Positions 8,757 to 16,467 of a stretch of DNA of 52,641 nt are shown piece after piece. Each line of letters starts with the position of its first letter. The stretch's first letter is position 1. This DNA comes from an uncultured Pelagibacteraceae bacterium (GTDB taxonomy: Bacteria; Pseudomonadota; Alphaproteobacteria; Pelagibacterales; Pelagibacteraceae). Where the stretch lies: NCBI GenBank assembly GCA_902597175.1, contig CACJWN010000003.1, positions 1 to 52,641 on the forward strand. Direction: 5' to 3'. The position numbers and the translations under genes were made by a program. Under the pieces are notes generated by a model, which saw only the letters and a program-made list of their open reading frames with translations, had not been told where the DNA came from and ran no database searches.

Positions 8757-8833
8757 TGGCGCGCCCTGAAGGATTCGAACCTACGACCCTCGGTTTAGAA
8801 AACCGATGCTCTATCCAGCTGAGCTAAGGGCGC
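8757..8833 (-). tRNA. tRNA-Arg (anticodon TCT)
   Basis: The minus strand folds as a cloverleaf of 77 bases with an encoded CCA. The acceptor stem GCGCCCT/AGGGCGC is perfect, the D-stem is GCTC/GAGC, the anticodon stem is TCGGT/ACCGA with loop TTTCTAA, and the variable loop is GGGTC. The anticodon TCT (complement at 8797-8799) reads AGA, the main arginine codon in this AT-rich genome. The T-stem GTAGG/CCTTC has one T-T mismatch. It starts 19 bases after fbpC and ends 11 bases before galE, all on one strand. Confidence 0.97.
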
Positions 8834-8852
8834 CAAATATTATTATATTTAC

Positions 8853-9923
8853 TTAAAAACATACTAAGTGGTCAATATAAATCGGAGATTTCACACCGAA
8901 TTGTTCAGATTTTTCGTGTTGGTGAATATGATGAGAATGTACAAATACAGGTAAATGCTCCCCTTTTTTTGTTTTAAGAGTATATATAAAATTAGTTCCT
9001 CTAAACTTTCTGTCTACTACTTCTAATTTTAATTTACTTTGATCATCATGGATTAAATCCTCGGGTTGTAAAAGAAGTTTGACTTTAGATCCGGATGGAA
9101 AATTATTAGATAATTTACCTCTTATTTCACCCAACTCTTCGTGTTGTAACCTGTGTACCGCACACTCACTGTCTACTACCTTAACATCTATGAATATACC
9201 TTTGTTTAAAAAATTTGCTACGTCAATAGAATTTGGTTCATGGTGTACATTATAAGGAACGTCAAATTGTTTTAATTCTTGATTTAAAATAATTCCGCAT
9301 TTGTCAGCCATTGAAAAGGCTTCGTAGGAGTCATGAGTTACGATTATTGTTGTCAATTTAATTCGTTTTAAAAGTTTTTTTACCGAAACTTGTATTTCTT
9401 CTTTTAAGCTTTGATCTATATTTGAAAAAGGCTCGTCTAAAAGTAATAAGTCTGGTTTCGACATTAGTGATCTGGCTAATGAAACTCTTTGAGCCTCACC
9501 CGCGCTAATTTGATGTGGGTATTTTTCTAATATTGGTTCAATATGTAATATACTAATAATTTCTCCCGTATCTACAGGCGAACCGTTGCCGTTAGCTCTT
9601 TTTTTTCCAAAATTTATATTCTCAATGACGGTGTAATTAGGGAATAAAGAATTATCCTGAAATGATAAGGCTATATTTCTTTTTTCGGGTTCGATATGTA
9701 TTTCATTTGATGAAATCAGCTTACCTTTCAGAAAGATCTTACCTGAATTCAACTTTTGTAAGCCAGCCAAAGTTCTAAGTATCGTCGTTTTTCCTATTCC
9801 GGAAGGACCTAACAAAGAAATTATCTCACCCTGATTTTCAATTTTAAGATTAACATTATTCACTTTGTTTTTCTCGCTAGCAACAAAGTTTCCTTTTTGA
9901 ATTTCTAGGAAATAGTCTGACAT
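8853..9923 (-). CDS. fbpC: Iron(III) ABC transporter, ATP-binding protein
   Basis: This 356-residue ATPase has the C-terminal TOBE-like extension found in FbpC/AfuC and energises Fe(III) import. Walker A is GPSGIGKT (39-46), the Q-loop is SFQDNSLFP, Walker B is LLLLDE (159-164) and the switch region is VTHDSYEA. The signature reads ISAGE (139-143) instead of LSGGQ, a notable departure that still keeps the central Gly and the following QR. It is the last gene of fbpABC, 12 bases after fbpB. Iron as substrate is inferred from the binding protein and the upstream Fur boxes. Confidence 0.87.
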   Translation of the reverse strand: MSDYFLEIQKGNFVASEKNKVNNVNLKIENQGEIISLLGPSGIGKTTILRTLAGLQKLNSGKIFLKGKLISSNEIHIEPEKRNIALSFQDNSLFPNYTVIENINFGKKRANGNGSPVDTGEIISILHIEPILEKYPHQISAGEAQRVSLARSLMSKPDLLLLDEPFSNIDQSLKEEIQVSVKKLLKRIKLTTIIVTHDSYEAFSMADKCGIILNQELKQFDVPYNVHHEPNSIDVANFLNKGIFIDVKVVDSECAVHRLQHEELGEIRGKLSNNFPSGSKVKLLLQPEDLIHDDQSKLKLEVVDRKFRGTNFIYTLKTKKGEHLPVFVHSHHIHQHEKSEQFGVKSPIYIDHLVCF

Positions 9924-9935
9924 AATTTGATTATA

Positions 9936-11552
9936 TTAGCTTTTTTTAGAAAGTATATATTTTGATGAAAAAATTATAAAAACTGTTGACCAGATTATCA
10001 GCAATAAAGAGGGTAAAGCTGCTGCCTCTAGCAAATCTTGGGAAGCATAAACATAAGCCTGGGTTGCAAATGTTTCAAAATTGAAAGGTCTTAAGATCAT
10101 TGTGATAGGTAGTTCTTTAATAATTTCTAACGAAATTAAAACTATAATCAAAATAATATTTGTTTTTAAATGAGGAATATGAATCTTAGAAAAGGTTTTA
10201 AATTTTGAATAACCTAACAAGTAAGCACTTTCATCAATGGAATTGTTAATTTTTTCATAATTTGATTTTATGCCATTAAATGATAAAGAAAAAAATCTAA
10301 TAAAATAAGCAAGAATTAATCCAAAAATTGAACCGATAAAAATATGTTTAGAACTAGATACTTCAAAAGTATTTGATACAAAATCACTTAAATTTGAAAA
10401 TAGTGTAATAAATGCTACAGCTAGGATAATTCCAGGTATTGCATAACCTGATATAGAAAAATTTGTAATGTAATCAAGTATTTTGCTTCTAGCAATTCTG
10501 CTGCCATAGTTAATGTATAGAGAGATAGAAACTAATGTGATGCTGGCCAAACCTACTAATAAAAGAGTATTAAGATTTAGTTTTAACAAATCTAAATCTT
10601 GGATATACTTAGGAAACTTGATGGTCCAGTATATCATCTGAGATACTGGAAATATAAAACTTATAAATAACACTGAAGAGCAAAAAAATACTGCTACAAA
10701 AGATTTTTTACCAGACAATTTGATCTTATTAATAGGTTTAAAACCTCTTCCTGGCTGATGATATTTAGCTTCTTTTCTAGAATAAATTTCAAATGAGAAT
10801 AGTATTAAAATAAAAATTAATAAGATAAAAGAAATTTGATTAGCTGAATTAAGATCATCAAATGATAACCAAGAATTATAAATTCCTGTAGTTAAAGTTG
10901 AAACGCTAAAAAAAGAGACTGTTCCAAAATCTGATAAACATTCCATAGCTACTAATGATAAACCTGCGAATATTGCTGGCCTCGCTGATGGTAAAATTAT
11001 TTGTAAAAAAGTTTCTTTTTCGGAGAGGCCTAAATTTTTTCCAACTTCAATATAATTACTCGATTGGTAAAAAAATGAAGATCTTGTCAATACATATACA
11101 TATGGAAATAATGAAAAGGAAATAGCTAATATTGAACCAAACATTCCATCTATTTTTGGAATTAAATCGTTGTAATTACCATTGCCAAAAAAATATGTAA
11201 ATATTGAGAATGCTGTTCCATAGTTTTCAAAGAAAGCTATGATGGAAAAAGCATAAATATAACTTGGAACTGCAAAAGCTAGGATTAATCCCCAACTAAA
11301 AAAATTTGAAAGAGGGAATTCATAAAAGGACACAAAATACGCGCTTGTTACACCTAAAAATAATGTAATCAATAGAACAAATAATAATATTGTTAAGGAA
11401 TTAAAAATATAATCAAAAAGAAAAGTATTTTTCAAAATTGTAAAATAATTACTTGTTTCTTGAAAAAAACTAAAAAAAACAGTTAATATAGGAAGAGATA
11501 CTATAAGAGCAATAATCAATGAGCTAAAAAACCACAAATTATATTTTGTCAT
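9936..11552 (-). CDS. fbpB: Iron(III) ABC transporter, permease (two fused transport domains)
   Basis: This 538-residue inner-membrane protein has about twelve hydrophobic segments arranged as two permease domains in tandem, the usual form of FbpB/SfuB. An EAA loop is visible in each half: EVGKNLGLSEKETF around 165-180 and ESAYLLGYSKFKTF around 430-445. It forms the membrane channel for iron delivered by FbpA and powered by FbpC. It starts 27 bases after fbpA with no terminator between, so it should share the Fur-controlled transcript. Confidence 0.88.
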   Translation of the reverse strand: MTKYNLWFFSSLIIALIVSLPILTVFFSFFQETSNYFTILKNTFLFDYIFNSLTILLFVLLITLFLGVTSAYFVSFYEFPLSNFFSWGLILAFAVPSYIYAFSIIAFFENYGTAFSIFTYFFGNGNYNDLIPKIDGMFGSILAISFSLFPYVYVLTRSSFFYQSSNYIEVGKNLGLSEKETFLQIILPSARPAIFAGLSLVAMECLSDFGTVSFFSVSTLTTGIYNSWLSFDDLNSANQISFILLIFILILFSFEIYSRKEAKYHQPGRGFKPINKIKLSGKKSFVAVFFCSSVLFISFIFPVSQMIYWTIKFPKYIQDLDLLKLNLNTLLLVGLASITLVSISLYINYGSRIARSKILDYITNFSISGYAIPGIILAVAFITLFSNLSDFVSNTFEVSSSKHIFIGSIFGLILAYFIRFFSLSFNGIKSNYEKINNSIDESAYLLGYSKFKTFSKIHIPHLKTNIILIIVLISLEIIKELPITMILRPFNFETFATQAYVYASQDLLEAAALPSLLLIIWSTVFIIFSSKYILSKKS

Positions 11553-11579
11553 ACTTTATAGATCACTCCTATAAAATTA

Positions 11580-12599
11580 CTACTTCCAACCTGCAGCCGT
11601 CATAACTTCTAGTGCATCAGCTTGTCTTTTTCCGTAATTAACAACTCTTGTTTTTAAATCTTGTTTAAAATCTAACCCCATATTTACAACAAGAGGATGT
11701 GGAGATACACCTTTAATCATTGGATACTCAAATGTGTTGTTTACAATATGATTTTGAGCTTCCTTACTTAATAAGAACTCAACTAACTTTATCGCATTAG
11801 CTTTATTTGGTGCACCCTTTACTAGCCCTGCACCACTTATGTTCATATGAGTTCCTCTTCCATCTTGATTTGGAAAGAAAGGTTTTACTTTTTTAGCAGC
11901 CGTTTGCTGTTCTGGTCCTTTTTTTCCAGAAAGCATGAGTGCCAAGTAGTAAGTGTTAGCTACTGCTATATCAGCTTCTCCAGCAGCTACAGCAAGTATT
12001 TGAGCTCTATCATTACCTTTAGGTGATCTAGCCATATTTGAAACTATACCTTTTGACCAATCAGCAATTTTAGCTTTTCCATTATTTTTAATTAAAGAAG
12101 CTACAAGTGATTGATTGTAAATATTGTTTGATGCTCTTATTACTAATCTACCTTTCCATTTTGGATCAGCTAAACTTTCATAAGTTAAACCAGCTAACTC
12201 TGCACCACTAACTCTTTCTGGTGCGAAATATACGATCCTAGCTCTCTTCGCGATACCAGTCCATTTTGATGTTCTAAAGTTACTTGGCACAGCAGATTTA
12301 ATAGTTGCACTAGTAAGTCCTCCTTGAAGGTTAGCTTCAAACGCACCTAGTCTTCCAGCGTCTGCTGTAATGTATAGATCTGCTCGGCTATCAGCTCCCT
12401 CCTCTATTATCCTTTTTTCTAAAGCACCTGACTTTCCTGATACAACATTTACTTTAATTCCTGTTTTAACAGTAAACTTTTCATAAAGTTGAACATCAGA
12501 GTCATAATGCCTTGCGCTAAATATATTTACTTCGTTTGCATATAGGCTTCCTGCAAATGAAACTAAAAATAGATAGCTGAATAGTAATGTATTTTTCAT
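11580..12599 (-). CDS. fbpA: Iron(III)-binding periplasmic protein
   Basis: This 339-residue solute-binding protein starts with a Sec signal peptide (cleavage likely after SLYA). The mature start NEVNIFSARHYDSD and the paired tyrosines in ANTYYLAL, which ligate Fe(III) in the FbpA/FutA family, are present. It captures iron in the periplasm for FbpBC. A strong Shine-Dalgarno (AAAGGAG) precedes the ATG at 12599. Two perfect Fur-type boxes lie just upstream, so iron repression is very likely. Confidence 0.93.
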   Translation of the reverse strand: MKNTLLFSYLFLVSFAGSLYANEVNIFSARHYDSDVQLYEKFTVKTGIKVNVVSGKSGALEKRIIEEGADSRADLYITADAGRLGAFEANLQGGLTSATIKSAVPSNFRTSKWTGIAKRARIVYFAPERVSGAELAGLTYESLADPKWKGRLVIRASNNIYNQSLVASLIKNNGKAKIADWSKGIVSNMARSPKGNDRAQILAVAAGEADIAVANTYYLALMLSGKKGPEQQTAAKKVKPFFPNQDGRGTHMNISGAGLVKGAPNKANAIKLVEFLLSKEAQNHIVNNTFEYPMIKGVSPHPLVVNMGLDFKQDLKTRVVNYGKRQADALEVMTAAGWK

Positions 12600-12614
12600 T
12601 GTGCTCCTTTAGTT

Positions 12615-12627
12615 GATAATGATTATC
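12615..12627. promoter_or_regulatory. Fur-type box 1 upstream of fbpA
   Basis: GATAATGATTATC is a perfect 6-1-6 palindrome matching the classic Fur core (GATAAT-N-ATTATC). It extends to AATGATTATCATT at 12618-12630. It lies 16 bases before the fbpA start codon, over the likely transcript start, where a bound repressor would block transcription. Confidence 0.85.
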
Positions 12628-12641
12628 ATTTACAATATATT

Positions 12642-12654
12642 GAGAATGATTATC
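12642..12654. promoter_or_regulatory. Fur-type box 2 upstream of fbpA
   Basis: GAGAATGATTATC differs by one base from box 1 and contains the same perfect 13-base palindrome AATGATTATCATT (12645-12657). The two boxes are 27 bases apart centre to centre. The sequence between them contains TATATT on the minus strand (12635-12640), a possible -10 element of fbpA. It also sits 70 bases upstream of the divergent small ORF at 12727. Confidence 0.85.
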
Positions 12655-12726
12655 ATTTGCATAATTGACGCACTCTTTTATGGTATAACCTGTTGATAAC
12701 TTAAGTAAAATAGAGTTAATAGAAGT

Positions 12727-12942
12727 ATGTTGCAAATCAATCCAAAAAAATTCAAAAGTATTAAAAATAATTCAATTCCATCGCCATTGAGACCTAAATT
12801 CAGAAATAAAGCTGAAACAAATATATATTTTCTCTCAAAAAGAAAATTTCAAAGTGAAAAAAAACAGTCAATGCTAAAAAATGTAAAGTTAATCTCAGGA
12901 ATTATTATCTTAGTAGTCAGCGGTTATATTTTATCTAATTAA
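12727..12942 (+). CDS. Small hypothetical protein with C-terminal membrane segment
   Basis: I do not recognise this 71-residue product. The first 50 residues are strongly basic and Ser/Asn-rich. Residues 51-70 (KLISGIIILVVSGYILSN) form one hydrophobic segment, so it could be a tail-anchored inner-membrane protein. It is divergent from fbpA with the two Fur boxes between them, so it could be iron-controlled, and its stop overlaps the end of the convergent hydratase-like gene by 8 bases. The start is preceded by a weak GAAG. It fills an otherwise empty gap, which supports it, but homologues need checking. Confidence 0.5.
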   Translation: MLQINPKKFKSIKNNSIPSPLRPKFRNKAETNIYFLSKRKFQSEKKQSMLKNVKLISGIIILVVSGYILSN

Positions 12943-13711
12943 TTTTAGTTTTCACAGATCCCAATTTTTCAATTTTACCCTTATAAATACCTTTGCTAAG
13001 AATTGGCACAACTCCTACTGACGAACCAGTAAAAACATAAAAATCTTTATCATGTCTTATTTTGTCTTTCTGCAGCTTTTTTAGGACAAATAATAAAGAA
13101 TTCATTGGATTAATATACACAGTATTAGTATTTCCATTAACGGATTGTTTAATCTTCGGATTAGAAATATTAGTTTTTAAGTTTTTAACATTATTATTAC
13201 TAAATTTTTTTCTAGGTCCAATAACAAATTTTACATTTGCTCCGAAATCAGAACATAAATCTCCAAAACTCTTTATTCCTTTTTTCTTCTGTCTGTATCC
13301 TACTATCTCAATACATGGTGCAATATAAACTATAAATTGACTCATATTATTTTTTGATATTTTCCTTTTATAATTAAAAAAATTCTTTTTAAGGAGATAA
13401 CAAACTTCAAGTTCGATTCCTAAAGTATATTTATTAATCTTCACTGATTTATTGTTTTTTAAAACGTTATGTTTATATACAGATGCGTAAAAAGGTTCTT
13501 TTTCTTTTAGATTTTTCATAACAGGTATCCCCGTTCCCCCTGCTTTAAACCCTATAATTGGTTTTTTAATTTTACTTTCACATAATTTTCTCAGTTTATC
13601 AGCATTCGAAAGTTTTTTTGTATATCTAACTGAAATTGGATTTATAATTTTATTTTTTAGAAATGCATTGACAAGCTTACTTGCAACTAAATTTAAATTT
13701 TTATCTATCAT
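12935..13711 (-). CDS. 2-keto-4-pentenoate hydratase-like / fumarylacetoacetase-family protein
   Basis: This protein of 258 residues looks like a divergent MhpD-type hydratase of the fumarylacetoacetate-hydrolase fold. Visible similarities are IGFKAGGTG near residue 55, the acidic metal-ligand pair in LGIELEVCYLL (about 97-107) and the C-terminal VFTGSSVGVVPI, which resembles the GS-x-x-G segment of hydratases. The substrate is unknown. The start codon overlaps the phosphofructokinase stop (TAATG), so the two genes are co-transcribed and probably translationally coupled. The protein is Lys/Asn-rich and divergent, so the family call is moderate. Confidence 0.6.
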   Translation of the reverse strand: MIDKNLNLVASKLVNAFLKNKIINPISVRYTKKLSNADKLRKLCESKIKKPIIGFKAGGTGIPVMKNLKEKEPFYASVYKHNVLKNNKSVKINKYTLGIELEVCYLLKKNFFNYKRKISKNNMSQFIVYIAPCIEIVGYRQKKKGIKSFGDLCSDFGANVKFVIGPRKKFSNNNVKNLKTNISNPKIKQSVNGNTNTVYINPMNSLLFVLKKLQKDKIRHDKDFYVFTGSSVGVVPILSKGIYKGKIEKLGSVKTKIN

Positions 13712-14799
13712 TAAATATCATCTCCTAAATAAATGCCTAATGATAGAGCTGTTTCAACTAAAGAATCTTTTCTTTCAACATTTTTATATGTTTTTATTCC
13801 TTCATCAATAGGGACATCTACTACTTTTCTATCCCTCCAAGCAACCATTCGATCGAATTTTTTTTGATTTAGTAAATCTACCGCATAAACTCCAAATGCA
13901 CTTGCTAATATTCTATCACTTGCTGTTGGAGAAGCTCCTCTTTGAACATGACCAAGAGAGGTGACTCTACATTCGACATCTGTTTTCTTCATTAATTCTT
14001 GAGCTATATAATCTCCAATACCGCCAAGTCTCTGTTCTCCATCCATATATTTATGAACTACTCTTGAGCCGTCTTCTTTTTTTACTGCTTCTGCAACTAC
14101 AATTAATGAATGTTGAATATCATTTTTCTTCATAAAATTAAGTTTATTAATTATTCCGTCTATTGAATATTTTATTTCTGGAATTAAAATAATGTCTGCG
14201 CCTCCTGCTATTCCCGCGTTTAAAGCTATGTGTCCAGCATCTCGTCCCATTACTTCAAGCACCATAGACCTTCTATGGCTAGCGGCTGTAGATTGTAAAT
14301 TATCTAAAGCTTGTGTAGCAACATCAACTGCAGTATGAAAACCTATAGAACTTTCTGTTGCTCCTACATCGTTATCAATGGTTTTTGGAATTGCTACTAT
14401 TTTCATATTGCCTTCTTTTGCTAATTTTTTTAAGATTTGCATACTTCCATCTCCACCTATTATAATTAAACCATCTAGCTTCATAGAATGGTAACCTTCA
14501 ATTATTTCTTTTGATTTATCATCGTATTTTCCATTTCCAATTGGAATTTTAAAAGGATTGCCTTTATTTGTAGAACCTAAAAAAGTCCCACCTTGCCTCA
14601 ACAAATAGCCTCCAAAAGTTTTATGGTTTAGCTGTATAGCATCTACTGGTCGTTTAATTAATCCAGTCGTACCCTCTCTTATTCCAAATACATCCATATT
14701 GTATTTATTTTTTGCTCTGTAAAAAATTGATCTAATAGCAGCATTTAGACCACCGCAATCTCCTCCGCTTGTTAAAATTCCTATCTTTTTATTGCTCAT
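13711..14799 (-). CDS. pfkA: 6-phosphofructokinase (mixed-signature type)
   Basis: This 362-residue protein of the PFK family phosphorylates fructose 6-phosphate to the 1,6-bisphosphate. The phosphate loop GGDG is at 115-118 and the catalytic PKTIDND at 138-144 (Asp142 is the likely base); the substrate motif MGRDAGH and the RVTSLGHVQRGASP block are intact. Gly118 is the residue typical of ATP enzymes, whereas Lys139 is typical of pyrophosphate enzymes. The Gly/Lys combination is known in ATP-using enzymes such as trypanosomatid PFK, so ATP is the better guess. It is divergent from pyruvate kinase and overlaps the hydratase-like gene by one base. Confidence 0.92.
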   Translation of the reverse strand: MSNKKIGILTSGGDCGGLNAAIRSIFYRAKNKYNMDVFGIREGTTGLIKRPVDAIQLNHKTFGGYLLRQGGTFLGSTNKGNPFKIPIGNGKYDDKSKEIIEGYHSMKLDGLIIIGGDGSMQILKKLAKEGNMKIVAIPKTIDNDVGATESSIGFHTAVDVATQALDNLQSTAASHRRSMVLEVMGRDAGHIALNAGIAGGADIILIPEIKYSIDGIINKLNFMKKNDIQHSLIVVAEAVKKEDGSRVVHKYMDGEQRLGGIGDYIAQELMKKTDVECRVTSLGHVQRGASPTASDRILASAFGVYAVDLLNQKKFDRMVAWRDRKVVDVPIDEGIKTYKNVERKDSLVETALSLGIYLGDDI

Positions 14800-14826
14800 T
14801 AATTTAATTTTCTAATATGTTTTTTT

Positions 14827-14863
14827 TTAAGAGAAGTGGTGTTATAACATAAAAATCTCTTAA
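14827..14863. repeat. Nested dyad between pfkA and pyk
   Basis: Arms TTAAGAGA (14827-14834) and TCTCTTAA (14856-14863) enclose a 10-base palindrome TGTTATAACA (14840-14849). The two symmetry centres differ by only half a base. The right arm includes the A of the pyk start codon. It may be an operator shared by the divergent glycolytic genes or a hairpin that hides the pyk start. Confidence 0.45.
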
Positions 14864-16272
14864 TGGAAAAAAAAGCAAAAATTTTAGCTACTCTTGGTCC
14901 ATCAATTTATAGTGAATCTAAGTTAAATAAGCTTATAGAATTCGGGGTTGATGCATTTAGAATTAATTTCAGTCATGATACCAGTGGTATGAGGAGAATT
15001 ATTTCCCGAATAAGAAATATTGAGAAAAAAAAAGGTAAAAAGATTTCTCTAATAGCAGATTTACAAGGAATAAAATTAAGAATTGGGAAAGTTAAAGGTG
15101 GAATTCAGAAAATAAGATATAACCAAAAGTTTATTTTAGATAACAAAAGTCAAGAAGGAAATAATTTAAGAGTTAATTTTCCATATTCTAAAATACTTAA
15201 AAAATTAAAAAAAGGTAATAAGATTTTAATTGATGACGGAAAATTTTTATTTTCTGTTATTGGAAAATCTAAAAATTCTATAATTACAAAATGTAAAAGT
15301 CATAATTGTATCATACGAAGTAATAAAGGTGTTCATATTCCTAATTTGAATATGTCCTTTAATAATCTTACTGCAAAAGATAAAAAAGATATTAAAATTG
15401 CTACTCAACTTGGTTGTAATTGGATCGCATTGTCTTTTTTGCAAAATGAAAAAATTATTCTTGAGGCAAGAAGATTGATTAGAAAAGATATTGGGATTAT
15501 TTCAAAAATAGAAAATAAGATTGCATTAAAAAATATTGATAAGATAATAAAGTTTACTGATGCAGTTATGGTAGCAAGAGGTGATTTAGCAATTGATATT
15601 GGACATAGTGAAGTTCCAAAAGTTCAATTGAGTTTAATAAAAAAATGCTCTCAAAATTCTAAATCTGTTATTGTGGCAACGCAAATGCTAGAAAGCATGA
15701 TCGAAAATAGTACTGCAACTAGAGCAGAAGTTAATGATATTGCTACAGCTATTTTTCAAGGTGCTGATACAGTTATGTTATCTGCAGAAGCAGCCATTGG
15801 TAAATTTCCTATCCAAGCTGTATCCACTATGACACAAACAATACTGTCTGCAGAAAAATATAAGAGAGAACACATAGAAGACTTTAAAAATTCAATAATA
15901 GCAAACAAAGATCCAGTAAAATCAATCCTATTATCAGTAAAAAATATTGCTTATAATACGAATGTAAAAGCAATTATTGTTTTTTCAAATTCAGGAAAAT
16001 CAGCAAAACTTGTCTCAGCTATGAGGCCGGCCGCAAAAATTGTAACTATTTCTCCAAATATAAATGTTTGTAGACAAGTTTCTCTTATATGGGGTGTTCA
16101 ATCAATAAATAGCCGTGATGCAAATGGATGGAAAGATATGATGTCCATTTCAAAAGAAATTATTAAAAAATTAAAATTTATAAAAAAAAATGACTTTGTG
16201 GTAATTACAGCTGGATTACCATTCGGTAAAGCGGGTATGACTAACATGGTGCGTCTTTACAAGGTTGGATAA
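14863..16272 (+). CDS. pyk: Pyruvate kinase
   Basis: This 469-residue enzyme transfers phosphate from phosphoenolpyruvate to ADP. The conserved RINFSH (33-38), ADLQGIKLR (68-76), the Mg/PEP region MVARGDLAID, the ATQMLESMI block, ATRAEVNDIATA and MLSAEAAIG follow in the normal order, with the C-terminal domain complete. GIKLR in place of the usual GPKIR/GPKLR is a small variation. It is divergent from pfkA, so the pair would supply the first committed and the last steps of glycolysis. A small ORF follows after two bases. Confidence 0.93.
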   Translation: MEKKAKILATLGPSIYSESKLNKLIEFGVDAFRINFSHDTSGMRRIISRIRNIEKKKGKKISLIADLQGIKLRIGKVKGGIQKIRYNQKFILDNKSQEGNNLRVNFPYSKILKKLKKGNKILIDDGKFLFSVIGKSKNSIITKCKSHNCIIRSNKGVHIPNLNMSFNNLTAKDKKDIKIATQLGCNWIALSFLQNEKIILEARRLIRKDIGIISKIENKIALKNIDKIIKFTDAVMVARGDLAIDIGHSEVPKVQLSLIKKCSQNSKSVIVATQMLESMIENSTATRAEVNDIATAIFQGADTVMLSAEAAIGKFPIQAVSTMTQTILSAEKYKREHIEDFKNSIIANKDPVKSILLSVKNIAYNTNVKAIIVFSNSGKSAKLVSAMRPAAKIVTISPNINVCRQVSLIWGVQSINSRDANGWKDMMSISKEIIKKLKFIKKNDFVVITAGLPFGKAGMTNMVRLYKVG

Positions 16273-16274
16273 TA

Positions 16275-16454
16275 GTGAAATATAATTACAGTATTGATGA
16301 AATTCTTAATGCCGTAAGTGAGTTGCAAAATAAAAAGAAAAAAGTAATTACACAAATAAAAATAAAAGAGGAAGAAAAGAATACTTCTAAAATACCAAAA
16401 GATACGTTGAAAATTATAGAGGAAGCAGAAAAAAGATTCTTTTCTAAAAATTAA
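16275..16454 (+). CDS. Small hypothetical protein behind pyruvate kinase (59 aa, GTG start)
   Basis: A frame of 59 codons starts with GTG two bases after the pyk stop and ends at a TAA at 16452-16454. The product is highly charged (MKYNYSIDEILNAVSELQNK at the start, many Lys and Glu) and likely helical, with no membrane segment. I do not recognise it. Its exact fit between pyk and the convergent glycosyltransferase, and its predicted coupling to pyk, support it as real. An ATG start is not available near the beginning. Confidence 0.55.
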   Translation: MKYNYSIDEILNAVSELQNKKKKVITQIKIKEEEKNTSKIPKDTLKIIEEAEKRFFSKN

Positions 16455-16467
16455 AATTTTAATTTTT
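16446..16467. terminator. AT-only perfect palindrome between convergent genes (possible bidirectional terminator)
   Basis: AAAAATTAAAA (16446-16456) is followed directly by its reverse complement TTTTAATTTTT (16457-16467). It covers the stop codons of both convergent genes. A hairpin would be AT-only and weak, so termination is a guess based on position. Confidence 0.3.

Noticed and set aside
12517-12735. 72-codon minus-strand frame across the fbpA start and the Fur boxes
   Set aside because: It runs through the Fur operators and is out of frame with fbpA, which has a strong ribosome site and signal peptide.
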